Shown here: positions 15,132 through 24,218 of the stretch, one piece after another
Layout of the letters: the number at the start of each line of letters is the position of its first letter
Numbering within the stretch: the stretch's first letter is position 1
Source: Deltaproteobacteria bacterium
GTDB lineage: Bacteria > Bdellovibrionota > FAC87 > UBA2466
Assembly (NCBI GenBank): GCA_016196825.1
Contig: JACPWY010000038.1
Coordinates: 1-38,801 of the forward strand
Length of the DNA stretch: 38,801 nucleotides
Direction of reading: 5' to 3'
Position numbers and translations under genes: made by a program
Notes under the pieces: generated by a model
Seen by the model: the letters and a program-made list of their open reading frames with translations, nothing else
Database searches by the model: none
Told to the model about the DNA's origin: nothing

Positions 15132-16130
15132 TTACTGTTTCTTCTGCATTAACTTAAGAAAATCGGAGTCGGTCGAGAGAACGAAACTCCCCTTTCCCTT
15201 CAGGGTCTTTTTATAGGCATCCAAAGTGCGCGTGAACTCAAAAAAGCCGGAATCTTGTCCGACGGATCGGGCGTAAATGGAGATGGCTTCCGCTTCAGCT
15301 CGGCCTTTTATCTCCTGACCTTTTCGATAGGCAGTAGATTCGATTTCCTTGAGATCCCGGTTCAGTTTCCCTTGGATCTTGGCCTGCTCACCCTTACCCA
15401 TCGATCGGATTTTCTCGGCGATTCTCTTTCGCTCGGAAATCATGCGCTCATACACTTTTTCTTCAACGCTTTTCTCATAAGCGATACGGCGTAATTGAAC
15501 GTCGATAAGCTCAATGCCCAAATCTTCCAGCTTTTCCTTCGCCCGCGTGTGAATCATCGCACTCAAACGCTCTCTGCCTACAGAGATCGCCTCGAGTTCA
15601 CCCGTGATTTCCTCCTCCAGCTGTACGTCGGCGACTTTACTTGGCGCACCCTCGATCTTCTCGGCCTCTAGTTTACGTTTCTTGAGCTGGTCCAGAAGCG
15701 TGTTCGTGTTTCTGACCGCTTCAACAAGGTTATGATTGGAGATCACATCCCTTGTCGCTCCGTCTAGAATGCTATCCAATCTGGTTTGCGCGGCACTCTC
15801 CGTGCGCACCGTTTCAGCAAACTTCATCGCGTCATTGATTCGCCAACGTGCCGTCGTATCCACCCAGATGAATTTCTTGTCCTTGGTGGGGATCTGATTC
15901 GCATCGCCATCCCACTCCAGTATCCGTTTATCAAAATAACGCACTTCTTGGATGAGCGGGACCTTCCAATGAAGTCCGGCGCCGGTCACCGGTTTTCCCA
16001 TGACCTTTCCGAACTGGGTGATGAGTGCCTGTCGTCCCTCAGGCAGCGTATAGGCAGAACCAAAAAGTAAGGTGATAAAAGTTACCGAGGTACCCACCAT
16101 GATAAGAAGTGTCTTCTGCTGCTCATTCAC
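15132..16130 (-). CDS. hflC: HflC, SPFH/Band 7 membrane protease regulator
   Basis: An N-terminal transmembrane helix (about 7-25) precedes the SPFH domain ('VMGKPVTGAGLHWKVPLIQEV') and a long helical region with 'EKVYERMISERKRIAEKIRSMGKG'-type repeats. The 332-residue length and order match HflC. Family knowledge: HflC and HflK form a large cage at the inner membrane that surrounds the FtsH protease and restrains its action on membrane proteins; ftsH itself is not in this window. The insert at about 165-185 ('EKIEGAPSKVADVQLEEEI') is a longer spacer than I expect for E. coli HflC. The start overlaps hflK by 8 bases. Confidence 0.92.
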   Translation of the reverse strand: MNEQQKTLLIMVGTSVTFITLLFGSAYTLPEGRQALITQFGKVMGKPVTGAGLHWKVPLIQEVRYFDKRILEWDGDANQIPTKDKKFIWVDTTARWRINDAMKFAETVRTESAAQTRLDSILDGATRDVISNHNLVEAVRNTNTLLDQLKKRKLEAEKIEGAPSKVADVQLEEEITGELEAISVGRERLSAMIHTRAKEKLEDLGIELIDVQLRRIAYEKSVEEKVYERMISERKRIAEKIRSMGKGEQAKIQGKLNRDLKEIESTAYRKGQEIKGRAEAEAISIYARSVGQDSGFFEFTRTLDAYKKTLKGKGSFVLSTDSDFLKLMQKKQ

Positions 16131-17256
16131 CTATGGCCTCCTTTCCTTCGCCTGCTGCTTCTGGCACTGGAACGGGGGTCGTGGCTTGTGGTGGGGGATA
16201 GAGTGGTAACACGCCCCTTACCTTGCTATCGACGATGACCAGCCTTTCCATGCTTGAGAAAATCTCTTCCATGGCTTCAAGGTACAACCGTTTTCGAGTG
16301 ACCTCCGGAGCCCGGCGGTACTCAACAAGTCTTGCATTGAAATTCGAAGCGTCACCTTTCGCACGGTTGACGAGCGATATGGCAAACGCTCCAGCATCGG
16401 CGATTACCTGCTCTGCCTTTCCCTTTGCTTCGGGAATGACATTGTTGTACTCCCGCTCGGCCACGTTAATCGCCTTTTCTTGTTCCTGTTTCGCCGCATT
16501 GACGTCATTAAATGCCGCCTTCACCGTTTCTGGCGGTGTCACGTCCTGAAGCACGACTGCATTGACCGCGATCCCCATGTCATATTTATCAAGGACTTCC
16601 TGGGTGAGCTTCTTGGCCTCATCAGCTATCTCTATTCGGCCAGTGGTTAGGATCTCTCCGACGAGCCTGTCCCCCACTACTCTACGCATAATGGACATAG
16701 AAATATCGCGGATATTTTTGTGAACATCTCTTGCGTGAAACAGGAATTTCCACGGATCGCTGATTCGGTACTGAACGATCCACTCTACATCGGCGACATT
16801 AAGATCTCCGGTGAGCATAAGGCTCTCCGTGCCAAGAGCAGACTTGGTGTACTCGGTTCGTGTTCCCTGTTGGTCTCCCGTAGAGCGAAACCCAAATTCT
16901 TCCTGCAAGAGAACTTTCGAAGGAACCTTTGTCACTCGGTCGATGAGGAAGGGGAACTTAAAGTGGAGCCCCGGAGAAGAAGTCGTGTGATAACGTTGAA
17001 AGCGCGTTACGACGCCTTCTTCACTGACATCTACAGTGTAGACAGATGTGAGAATTCCAATCACGGCAAGGAAGATAATCAATCCATACGCGATCGCCGT
17101 GCCAGGTACGGGGGGACGTCCTGCGCCACGCCCTCCTCCATTGAAAACCTTTTTGAAATACTCGCGGAATCTCCAGAGCAGTTCTTCTAGGGGATCGTGT
17201 GGGGGGCGTCCGCCTCGAACTTCTCTGAATATGGGTCTTTCATCTTCGTTACTCAT
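16123..17256 (-). CDS. hflK: HflK, SPFH/Band 7 membrane protease regulator
   Basis: The 377-residue protein has a charged Gly- and Pro-rich N-terminus ('GGGRGAGRPPVPG'), one transmembrane helix (about 54-72) and the SPFH domain starting with 'VDVSEEGVVTRFQRYHTTSSPG'. A helical domain with 'AKQEQEKAINVAEREYNNVIPEAKG'-type sequence (about 240-290) follows, as in HflK. It is the partner of HflC in the FtsH-modulating cage. GAGGT stands about 6 bases before ATG 17256. The gene lies 71 bases after the lysyl-tRNA synthetase stop on the same strand, so it may be read from that promoter or from one in the spacer. Confidence 0.92.
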   Translation of the reverse strand: MSNEDERPIFREVRGGRPPHDPLEELLWRFREYFKKVFNGGGRGAGRPPVPGTAIAYGLIIFLAVIGILTSVYTVDVSEEGVVTRFQRYHTTSSPGLHFKFPFLIDRVTKVPSKVLLQEEFGFRSTGDQQGTRTEYTKSALGTESLMLTGDLNVADVEWIVQYRISDPWKFLFHARDVHKNIRDISMSIMRRVVGDRLVGEILTTGRIEIADEAKKLTQEVLDKYDMGIAVNAVVLQDVTPPETVKAAFNDVNAAKQEQEKAINVAEREYNNVIPEAKGKAEQVIADAGAFAISLVNRAKGDASNFNARLVEYRRAPEVTRKRLYLEAMEEIFSSMERLVIVDSKVRGVLPLYPPPQATTPVPVPEAAGEGKEAIGE

Positions 17257-17327
17257 TGTGACCTCACATCTAACCCCAGTTCCCTTACTTAGCCAAGAAT
17301 CAGTTTTTATTGGCAGTTCTGGGGATT

Positions 17328-18914
17328 CTAAAGAGCCCGCTTCAAGAGTGAAGCAGCCTTTTCCTTACCGATAGCAATGAGAAACGAGGCGAGTTTCGGT
17401 CCGGCCTTTTTGGAGATCAGAGCGTCGTAGACCGCCTCGAAAAAGACCTTAGGCGGGAGGCTGTGCTTTTTCGTGATGTCGAAAATTTGCGTTGTCAAAA
17501 CGTCTTCGCCCACGCCGAAATCCGCGCCTTCGATCAGTGACGCCAGATCGGCAAGGGCCGCTGGTTGAGGTGTCTTGGTCATGGGCGCGTTATCGCCGCG
17601 GAGGCAGAATCGAAACTCCTGCGGGGCGTAGTCGCAGATCCACTTCCAGGCCCGCTCGCTCCGGCTGACAAAACGCACGCGATCGCTAGCGTCAGTCACC
17701 TGGTAATGATTGAGTGCCTTCTCAATACTCCCCTGGTGGATCTGAAGGATGTTGCACAGATGCCGAAAGGCGAACTGGGGCGGGCATCGAGCGGGTTTCG
17801 CTTCGGAATCGATAAGTGAAAGCTCATAGATCCGATTCTCATAGTTGTGTTTCTTATCAATGGCCTCTTCGGCCTTGAGAGCCACGCGCTCGCAGCGATC
17901 GAAATCGTCATACGTCTTAATCACGTCGAGATCAAAGGCGATGGAGAAGTCGAGGTTGGGCTTACGGCTTGCGAAGATCCACCGCAAAACATTGGGCTCG
18001 TAGACTTGAAGAGCCTGGCTCAGTGTGATGAGGTTGCCTGTGGAAGACGAAAGCTTGTTCCCCATGCCCTTGGCCAGCACAAAATCATATTGCACGTAGA
18101 CTGGCGGCTCCCGCCGATAGATCTCTCGGACGATGTGACAGCCTGTCTCATAACTTCCCCCCGTTGAGGAGTGATCTTTGCCACCAGGTTCAAAATCGAC
18201 CCGTTCGAAATCCCAGCGCATGGGCCAATCGACCCGCCAAAGGAGCTTCACTCCGGGGGTCTTGGACATGTCGATGGTGCGATCCTGTTTGCAGGCCGTG
18301 CAGTGGTAGTCAAAGGTCTGGGGCGCGCGGTAGGCCTTCACAGCTGTTGTATCTCGGCCGCAGTCTGAGCAGTAAATCGTCACACAGGTCCAGTCGGCTT
18401 CGAGATTCTCCGTACGAGCCGCGTTCAAAATCTTTCTGATCATTTCTTCCTGCTTCAGCGCTGTCTCAATCCACTTCACATAGCGGCCGCTCTCATAGGC
18501 CTCACACTGATAGATAAACTCAGGCCGTACTCCAAGCTGGGCTATTTCCTTTTCAAAGAGATCCTCAAAGTGGCTCGCATAGGACGTGTGTGTGCCGAAA
18601 GGGTCAGGGATCTTTGCGATAGGACGACGCAGATTCTCTGCGATCAATTTCTCATTCGGGAGGTTCTTAGGCACCTTTCGCAGAGCATCGTAATCGTCCC
18701 AGCTGTAAATAAAGCGGACGGCCTTACCTTTTTTGCGAAGAGCCCTCACTACGAAATCGACCGTGATCACTTCGCGAAAATTGCCGATGTGTACCACCCC
18801 GCTTGGTGATATTCCAGAGGCGCAGACATAGACAGGCTGGTTCGGCGAGCGCTCTATCAACCGATCGGCCGCGTGATCGGCCCAATGAACTGTCGGAATT
18901 TCCGTCTCGGCCAT
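17328..18914 (-). CDS. lysK: Class I (archaeal-type) lysyl-tRNA synthetase
   Basis: The protein of 528 residues has the class I signature HIGN at 42-45 (in 'SGVVHIGNFREV') and a KMSKS variant 'NKLSSSTGN' in the second half. A zinc-type CxxC...CxxC pair lies between ('CSDCGRDTTAVKAY' and 'HCTACKQ'). These mark the class I LysRS family (TIGR00467), unrelated to the class II enzyme. It attaches lysine to tRNA-Lys in the cytoplasm. Family knowledge: most bacteria use class II; the class I form is found in archaea, spirochaetes, Alphaproteobacteria and scattered others. No class II gene is seen in the window, so this could be the only LysRS. It is divergent from the gene at 18976 with a 61-base spacer. 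Confidence 0.95.
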   Translation of the reverse strand: MAETEIPTVHWADHAADRLIERSPNQPVYVCASGISPSGVVHIGNFREVITVDFVVRALRKKGKAVRFIYSWDDYDALRKVPKNLPNEKLIAENLRRPIAKIPDPFGTHTSYASHFEDLFEKEIAQLGVRPEFIYQCEAYESGRYVKWIETALKQEEMIRKILNAARTENLEADWTCVTIYCSDCGRDTTAVKAYRAPQTFDYHCTACKQDRTIDMSKTPGVKLLWRVDWPMRWDFERVDFEPGGKDHSSTGGSYETGCHIVREIYRREPPVYVQYDFVLAKGMGNKLSSSTGNLITLSQALQVYEPNVLRWIFASRKPNLDFSIAFDLDVIKTYDDFDRCERVALKAEEAIDKKHNYENRIYELSLIDSEAKPARCPPQFAFRHLCNILQIHQGSIEKALNHYQVTDASDRVRFVSRSERAWKWICDYAPQEFRFCLRGDNAPMTKTPQPAALADLASLIEGADFGVGEDVLTTQIFDITKKHSLPPKVFFEAVYDALISKKAGPKLASFLIAIGKEKAASLLKRAL

Positions 18915-18975
18915 AAGAGAGAGACCAGGTTACCATCCCTTGTCAAAGCGTGCCACTTCATTGAAAATGGGAGCC

Positions 18976-19437
18976 ATGTCGAAATGGATCTGGCTGGCCC
19001 TCTTCTTTCTGACGGTGGGTGCGGTGGCCTGGTTTGGAACCCGAAAGCCCGAGGCCCCCCGAACAGAGCTAAAGACCGAGGTGGCGCGCGAGCAGCCGAC
19101 CGAACTGGAGGCGCCGGTGGTCTCCCAGATCCCGATGACCCCGCAGCTTGTGCGGCCCCCGGAACCGAGCCCCTATAATGATACGCCGCCGAATGTGGCA
19201 GTGCCGGACCACCCCGACTATGTGCCACCACCCATTTATGGCGGAGCGCCCGATCAGAATCCCTACGTGCCGCCACCGCCGGCCCAGGCCTATCCCGGCG
19301 ATGAAGAGCTGACCTATGGCGACACCGGCGAGGCGATGCCGCAGTATTTGAAGCCTCAGCCCGGCAGCTCGCTCGAGGAGCAGGAGGCGCTCGAGGCCCA
19401 GCCGCCTCAGCCCCCAATGGAAACGTACGAGGAGTGA
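18976..19437 (+). CDS. Proline-rich membrane-anchored protein
   Basis: The start is ATG 18976, preceded by GGGAG at 18969-18973; a TTG at 18940 is upstream but unsupported. A single transmembrane helix (about 4-21) is followed by a long low-complexity, acidic and proline-rich stretch ('PPPAQAYPGDEEL', 'PYVPPPPAQ', 'PQPPQPP'-type repeats) that is presumably periplasmic and disordered. No domain is recognised. The stop is one base before the start of the LolC/E-type permease, so the two genes are cotranslated; this suggests a role in the same complex, perhaps as a spacer or linker. That role is inference. Confidence 0.65.
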   Translation: MSKWIWLALFFLTVGAVAWFGTRKPEAPRTELKTEVAREQPTELEAPVVSQIPMTPQLVRPPEPSPYNDTPPNVAVPDHPDYVPPPIYGGAPDQNPYVPPPPAQAYPGDEELTYGDTGEAMPQYLKPQPGSSLEEQEALEAQPPQPPMETYEE

Positions 19438-19438
19438 C

Positions 19439-20638
19439 GTGAACTCCTGGATCGCCTATCGCTTCACCTTGAGGGGAACCGATCGGGGCCACTTCAGTCC
19501 GCTGACGCTCTTCGCCTGGATTGCAATCGGCTTGGGTGTTGCTGCGATGACCGGCCTCATCTCAGTGATGTACGGCTTTGAAACATCACTCAAGAATCGC
19601 GTGCTCACCTCGTCGCCCCACATCTTCGTGCGGGGGAAGGGGAGGGAGATTCTTCACGGCTTTAATAAAACGACAAAACAGTTGAATGCTTTGAGCGGCG
19701 TGGATCGGGCGGTGCCCTTTGTCGAATCGGAGATGATCGCGACGAGCCCCGAAAAGACGATTGGTGTTGTCGTTTGGGGGCTGCCGCAGTCGGAGATCGC
19801 GCGGTTTACCAGGGGGCTAAAGACTGGGCGCCTGCCTGACTATCAGGGAACAGTGCCGGAGGCCCTGTTAGGAGATGAGTTGGCGCACCGTCTGCAAATT
19901 GCAAACGATCAGAATGTGCAGGTGGTGTCGCCGACACAAATGGTGGGGTCTTTTGGTATGATGCCCATTCAGGGGACCTTTCGAGTGAGCGGATCATTCG
20001 CTTCGGGGCACCTTGAGGCGGACCAGGGGAATCTCTATCTCTTCCTGGAGGACGCGCAGGAACTTCTGCGGATGAACGACGCCATTCACGGCTGGCAGAT
20101 CTGGGGGCGTTCAATCGACGAGGCAAGCGTGCTGGCCCGCAAGGTAAGAATGACGCTGGGGGATGGGTACGATGTTCAGAGCTGGGAGGATTTTAACTCG
20201 GCCCTTTTTCAGAGCCTGAAGCTCGAACAGTTCGCGATGTTCAGCATTCTGAGCCTCGCCGTTTTTGTGGCGGTTCTCAATGTGGGGATTACGCTGGCGA
20301 TGCATGTCACCTACAAACGGCGAAACATTGGCATCTTGCGTTCGCTCGGAGCCTCGGAAGCGGTGATTCGCAAGATCTTCGTGTGGCAGGGTTTTTGGCT
20401 GGGGGCCGTGGGGATGGCGCTCGGAGCCGTTCTCACGGCGGCCTTTTTCGTCTACGTTCGCTACTTCTCCCAATATCAACTGCCGGACATCTACTATGAC
20501 AGAAGCCTTCCCATCGAGGTGCGGCCCATCCCGACGCTCATCATCTATCTGGTCTGCTCGGCCCTTGTGCTGATAGCGACCGTCATTCCGGCGCGTGCCG
20601 CCTCACAGATGGACCCCATCGCCGCCATCAGAGAGTAG
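19439..20638 (+). CDS. LolC/LolE family lipoprotein-release permease
   Basis: The start is GTG 19439 with GAGGAG just before. An N-terminal transmembrane helix (about 24-46), a periplasmic MacB-like region of about 220 residues and three C-terminal helices (about 270-292, 318-345 and 363-385) give the LolCE/FtsX plan. 'KRRNIGILRSLGASEAVIRKIFVWQG' is the ATPase-coupling loop motif (shortened here), and the protein ends in 'ARAASQMDPIAAIRE', typical of the family. Function: release of outer-membrane lipoproteins from the inner membrane, driven by the LolD ATPase. No lolD gene is present in the window, so the ATPase must be elsewhere. The 3' end overlaps ybeY on the other strand by 11 bases. Confidence 0.9.
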   Translation: MNSWIAYRFTLRGTDRGHFSPLTLFAWIAIGLGVAAMTGLISVMYGFETSLKNRVLTSSPHIFVRGKGREILHGFNKTTKQLNALSGVDRAVPFVESEMIATSPEKTIGVVVWGLPQSEIARFTRGLKTGRLPDYQGTVPEALLGDELAHRLQIANDQNVQVVSPTQMVGSFGMMPIQGTFRVSGSFASGHLEADQGNLYLFLEDAQELLRMNDAIHGWQIWGRSIDEASVLARKVRMTLGDGYDVQSWEDFNSALFQSLKLEQFAMFSILSLAVFVAVLNVGITLAMHVTYKRRNIGILRSLGASEAVIRKIFVWQGFWLGAVGMALGAVLTAAFFVYVRYFSQYQLPDIYYDRSLPIEVRPIPTLIIYLVCSALVLIATVIPARAASQMDPIAAIRE

Positions 20639-21086
20639 CCAGAATTCTGTGTTGGAGTGCGAACATCATCTTTTCCTCACGAGCACTCTTTTCATGATCA
20701 TACCCCAGAAGATGGAGCAGGCCGTGAATGAGCAGGTCGGCTAGGACGAGATCTGTCTCCATTTTGCGGTCTTTGGCCTGGGCCTTGGCGACTCTGAGGC
20801 AAATCAGGACATCACCCAGATGGCCTTCAAAAGCCTTTACGCCCCGAACCCATTGCGGGAACGACAATACGTCGGTCGCCTTGTCCTTTTTGCGAAAAGT
20901 GTTGTTGGCGCGGCGGATCTCTTTCCCCGAAACGATTGAGATTCCAATAGAGACCTTGCCTCTGGCGCGGTAACGCTTGAGCTGGCCCTTGGGTGTGGAC
21001 TTGAAGGTCTGGCGGAACGCTCGGTTGAGGATCTTCTGCGTTCGCGGTGAAACGCGGACCGAATGGCTGTAATGGGCGACAAACAC
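20628..21086 (-). CDS. ybeY: YbeY endoribonuclease / rRNA maturation factor
   Basis: The 152-residue protein ends with the zinc-binding motif H121xxxH125xxxxxH131 in 'HGLLHLLGYDH', diagnostic of YbeY, preceded by 'ADLLI' and the conserved 'DVLSFP'. YbeY is a metallo-endoribonuclease that acts in 16S rRNA 3'-end maturation and ribosome quality control. It follows the PgpH-like gene by 3 bases, a common bacterial order (usually phoH-pgpH-ybeY); phoH is not seen upstream here. Its 3' end overlaps the lipoprotein-permease gene by 11 bases. Confidence 0.93.
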   Translation of the reverse strand: MFVAHYSHSVRVSPRTQKILNRAFRQTFKSTPKGQLKRYRARGKVSIGISIVSGKEIRRANNTFRKKDKATDVLSFPQWVRGVKAFEGHLGDVLICLRVAKAQAKDRKMETDLVLADLLIHGLLHLLGYDHEKSAREEKMMFALQHRILATL

Positions 21087-21089
21087 GAA

Positions 21090-23375
21090 TTAGGATGGTG
21101 TCGCGAGCTGGGCCTTTTGTCCAGGATACTCAATGCGGTGGTGGTAGAGCGAAAGGAGGGTGCGGGCAACGGCCTCCTCGATGATTCGTAAATCGGACGT
21201 GAAGAGGTCGCATTCGTCGAACTGTCGCTCGAGATAGCGCTTCTCAATAATTGTGTGCACCATGGTTTGGATCTTTTGGGCCGTGGGCTCGTTGATACTG
21301 CGAGTGGCCGCTTCACAGGCGTCGCAGATCATGACGATAGCCGCCTCCTGTGATTGGGGTTTGGGTCCGGGGTATCGAAAGGCCTGTTCGTCCACGATTT
21401 CATCGGAGCTTGAGACAGATTTCTTGGCCTTATTGAGAAAGTAGTTCACGAGCATGGTGCCGTGGTGCTGCTCGATGATGTTGGTGATGAGATCGCCCAG
21501 ATTGTATTCCCGGGCCATTCGGCTGCCGTCTTTGACGTGGGAAAAGAGAATTTTGGCCGATAGGGAGGGGGCGAGTGAGTCGTGGGGATTGTGGCTGGGG
21601 GATTGGTTTTCGATGAAATACATCGGCTTATTCATTTTGCCGATGTCATGGTAGTAGGCCGAAACGCGAGCGAGGAGTGCATTAGCCCCCACCTTGTCAG
21701 CCGCGATCTCAGCAAGGCTCCCGACAATCACGGAGTGGTGGTAGGTGCCCGGCGATTTGAGCATTAAAGCGTGGAGCAGCGGGTGGTTGAAGTTTGAGAG
21801 CTCAAGAAGCTTGAGCGATGTTGTGTATCCAAATAGTGCTTCGAGTGGCGGAATGAGGCTCGAGGTCACCGCGGCTGAGAGAAGGCCCGAGATGAGGGGG
21901 AACGCGACAGCCAGACCGATATCGATGAGGCTGTAGCCTTGCGACAGACCGTAATCGGAAAAAAGACTTGTGAGGGTGAGACAGCCGCCGATGACGGCGC
22001 TCCAGAGGCCGCATTTGTAAAGATCGTTGCGTTCGCGGCACGACCGGATCGCATGGATGGCTGACCAGGAGGTGAGAAGCACAAAAAGGCCGTAGGTGAG
22101 GCTCTTGTCCATCCGGTAGCCGAGGAGAATGGCCACGAGCAGGGAGAAAAGGTGAGAGGCCTCCCTTCCGAGCATCAGGTTTGTGATGATCGCTCCCGTT
22201 GTCACCGGGAAGAGATAGATCGGATCGGCGTAGATCGAGAAACTCCGCACGGGTTCCAGAAGCGGCTGGACGAGTCGACAGGAACCTACTTGGAGACAGA
22301 CCATTAGGGCGAAGAAGGCCGAGTCTTTGAGGCCCAAATTCCAAAGGCTTTTCGGCGACAGCTCCACCCGGAGTAACACCGCGATGGTGAGAAAGAGGAT
22401 AACAGTAAGAAAGAGTGAGTTTTGAAAGGTGGATTGGAGACGGGCCTCCAGAAGGGTGAGAATCTCGGCATGGGTCTCTGTGACCTGCTCGCCCTGTTTG
22501 ACGATGACCTGCCCCTTGCGGAGCGAAATTTGGGTCTGATGGGCACTTGAGATCGCTTCGGTGAACCGCTTCTGTGTCGCTGGCTGGTTGAAGACCAGGT
22601 TCACCGGGATAAGGGGATTGATGATCTCAACAAGCGTGAGGGCTCCCTCGATCCGGAGGCTTTTTCCCGAGCGGGCAATTTGGCCCAAGAAATCCTGCGC
22701 CTGCTCCAGGCTCCAGATGCGCGAAATATCATTTACGACCACCTCCCGCATCGATTGATTGGTGAGGCGGACGTAGATGCCGGTGTTGTAGTACAGAGGA
22801 AAGATATTGGAGGGGCTGATGATCCGGCGCGACAGGTTCTCGCCGAGCCGGATGAAGCTCTGCTCATGTGAGGAGGAAAAGCGACGGTGGTGGAGATACA
22901 GCAGGCCGTGCCCGGCGATTCGGCTTCCTGTCAGCTGGTAGAGGCGCTCCGAGACGCTCGATATAGGCGGCGAACCTCTCCCGGCGTAGAATTCCTCTCG
23001 CACGGTGCGAAACGCCTTCTGCCATTTTGCGAGCCAGACCGTGATAACTTCGTCATCGTAGTCGAAGACGGGCGGAATCCGGCGCAGGAGTTCCTCCCGC
23101 GCGAGCTGACCTTTGGTGAGACGGACGGAGGTGGTGAGCGGCGAGACGATGTCTTCGCTGGTTACGTCACCGGTCACCCAACTGGTCTTGATCTTTTCCG
23201 GGTTGTCGCGCACGACCAGCGTGACCGCGATCGCAAAGAGCACGTGAAAGCAGATGCGAGAGACTCGTTTATAGAGCGCGGCACGTGGGGATTTCGATTC
23301 GCCTAAATAGATGGCGTTGAAATGCTCGATAGCTGCACGAACGCGATGCAGCCAGGTTTTGATTTGATTGACCAC
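21090..23375 (-). CDS. pgpH: PgpH-like 7TM-HD cyclic-di-AMP phosphodiesterase
   Basis: A 761-residue protein with one N-terminal transmembrane helix (about 42-60), a large extracytoplasmic 7TMR-HDED domain, a 7-helix membrane core (about 310-520, including 'LGREASHLFSLLVAILLGYR') and a C-terminal HD domain. The HD residues are visible as 'YHHSVIVGSLAE', then 'VSAYYHDIGKMNKP' with HD, then 'IIEQHHGT'. Family knowledge: PgpH hydrolyses cyclic di-AMP; a substrate switch cannot be excluded. The position before ybeY is typical. A strong terminator of the upstream PilZ gene lies before its start. Confidence 0.88.
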   Translation of the reverse strand: MVNQIKTWLHRVRAAIEHFNAIYLGESKSPRAALYKRVSRICFHVLFAIAVTLVVRDNPEKIKTSWVTGDVTSEDIVSPLTTSVRLTKGQLAREELLRRIPPVFDYDDEVITVWLAKWQKAFRTVREEFYAGRGSPPISSVSERLYQLTGSRIAGHGLLYLHHRRFSSSHEQSFIRLGENLSRRIISPSNIFPLYYNTGIYVRLTNQSMREVVVNDISRIWSLEQAQDFLGQIARSGKSLRIEGALTLVEIINPLIPVNLVFNQPATQKRFTEAISSAHQTQISLRKGQVIVKQGEQVTETHAEILTLLEARLQSTFQNSLFLTVILFLTIAVLLRVELSPKSLWNLGLKDSAFFALMVCLQVGSCRLVQPLLEPVRSFSIYADPIYLFPVTTGAIITNLMLGREASHLFSLLVAILLGYRMDKSLTYGLFVLLTSWSAIHAIRSCRERNDLYKCGLWSAVIGGCLTLTSLFSDYGLSQGYSLIDIGLAVAFPLISGLLSAAVTSSLIPPLEALFGYTTSLKLLELSNFNHPLLHALMLKSPGTYHHSVIVGSLAEIAADKVGANALLARVSAYYHDIGKMNKPMYFIENQSPSHNPHDSLAPSLSAKILFSHVKDGSRMAREYNLGDLITNIIEQHHGTMLVNYFLNKAKKSVSSSDEIVDEQAFRYPGPKPQSQEAAIVMICDACEAATRSINEPTAQKIQTMVHTIIEKRYLERQFDECDLFTSDLRIIEEAVARTLLSLYHHRIEYPGQKAQLATPS

Positions 23376-23429
23376 TGGTCCGTCCTTGGAACCTTAAGAA
23401 AACGCGGAATCCCTAGTGGTCTTATCGGC

Positions 23430-23469
23430 AAAAAAAGGCCCAACCCGAAGAAAACTTCGAAGTTAGGCC
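23430..23469 (-). terminator. Intrinsic terminator of the PilZ gene
   Basis: Read on the minus strand: GGCCTAAC (23469-23462), an inner CTTCGAAG, then GTTGGGCC (23444-23437) followed by seven T (23436-23430). One G-U pair is needed in the stem. It lies about 90 bases past the PilZ stop and ahead of the PgpH-like gene, isolating the two. Confidence 0.8.
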
Positions 23470-23556
23470 CTTGTGACAACGTGCACCAAACTAACACAGC
23501 GCCATAGGTTTGCCAAAAGGAATAGCGAGCGGAGGGGTACGGCGTGACGCGAAGCA

Positions 23557-23964
23557 TCAGCCAAGGGCTGCGAAGTTCTTCTGGATCTGAGCCATGTACT
23601 TCACCATCTTCTTAATAACCCGCTGCATTTCGGATGACATTGAGGAAAATTCGATTCCAAAGCCCGTTCCGTTGCGATCCCACTTCACCCTTCCAGACTG
23701 CATCGCTCGAACGGGCGCCTTGTTGTCGATTTCGTTGATCTCTACGACCGTGCCCAAGATCGATTTCATCGCCGCGAACTGAAATTCGACCTCGATCTTG
23801 TCGCCGAGAGCGACGGGCACTGTTGTGCGTATGTAGACGCCCCCTATGGAGAGATCCTCGACCTCTCCCTTGCCGACCTCCTTGCCGTTTTTGAACACCC
23901 TGACGGGGATGAAGACGGTCACACGTTCGTATCTGCGGCGTTGTGAGGGCTTCAGAAAGCTCAT
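23557..23964 (-). CDS. PilZ domain protein (c-di-GMP binding)
   Basis: The 135-residue protein is one PilZ domain with both binding elements: an N-terminal RxxxR ('RRRYER', about 9-14) and 'DLSIGGVYI' (38-46), the D/NxSxxG motif. Family knowledge: these residues bind cyclic di-GMP, and PilZ proteins relay it to motility, secretion or polysaccharide systems. No partner is fused. The start ATG 23964 has no Shine-Dalgarno; instead a TGATATACT (extended -10) ends 7 bases before it, so the transcript may begin at the start codon (leaderless). A strong terminator follows the gene, so it is likely monocistronic. Confidence 0.9.
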   Translation of the reverse strand: MSFLKPSQRRRYERVTVFIPVRVFKNGKEVGKGEVEDLSIGGVYIRTTVPVALGDKIEVEFQFAAMKSILGTVVEINEIDNKAPVRAMQSGRVKWDRNGTGFGIEFSSMSSEMQRVIKKMVKYMAQIQKNFAALG

Positions 23965-23970
23965 GGAATA

Positions 23971-23979
23971 AGTATATCA
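23971..23979 (-). promoter_or_regulatory. Extended -10 element for the PilZ gene (possible leaderless start)
   Basis: On the minus strand the sequence TGATATACT matches TGnTATAAT with one mismatch. The hexamer TATACT ends 6 bases before the ATG, so the normal start of transcription would coincide with the A of ATG. There is no clear -35, which an extended -10 can make up for. Confidence 0.5.
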
Positions 23980-24218
23980 AATGCGTCTGTATTCGAGACG
24001 AATACGTGGCGTCATGGAGTAATAAAAAAGACGGTGGCGAAGGTGTTGACACCTGCTTGCCGCTTTACGCCCCCTAAGGGGCCCCTTCCCTCGAAACGTT
24101 GAGAATACCTGACTCCAAACACCGGTGAATCGGTTGGCGCGCCCCTTGCACTTTGAGACTAGTGATGCGCTCCCGTGTTTTCGGGGGTGGCTATAGGTTT
24201 GTTGAAACGGAGTAGAAG

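Noticed and set aside
24046..24051. TTGACA upstream of the gene at 24219, read as a -35
   Set aside because: No -10-like hexamer stands 16-18 bases after it, and the sequence there is GC-rich.
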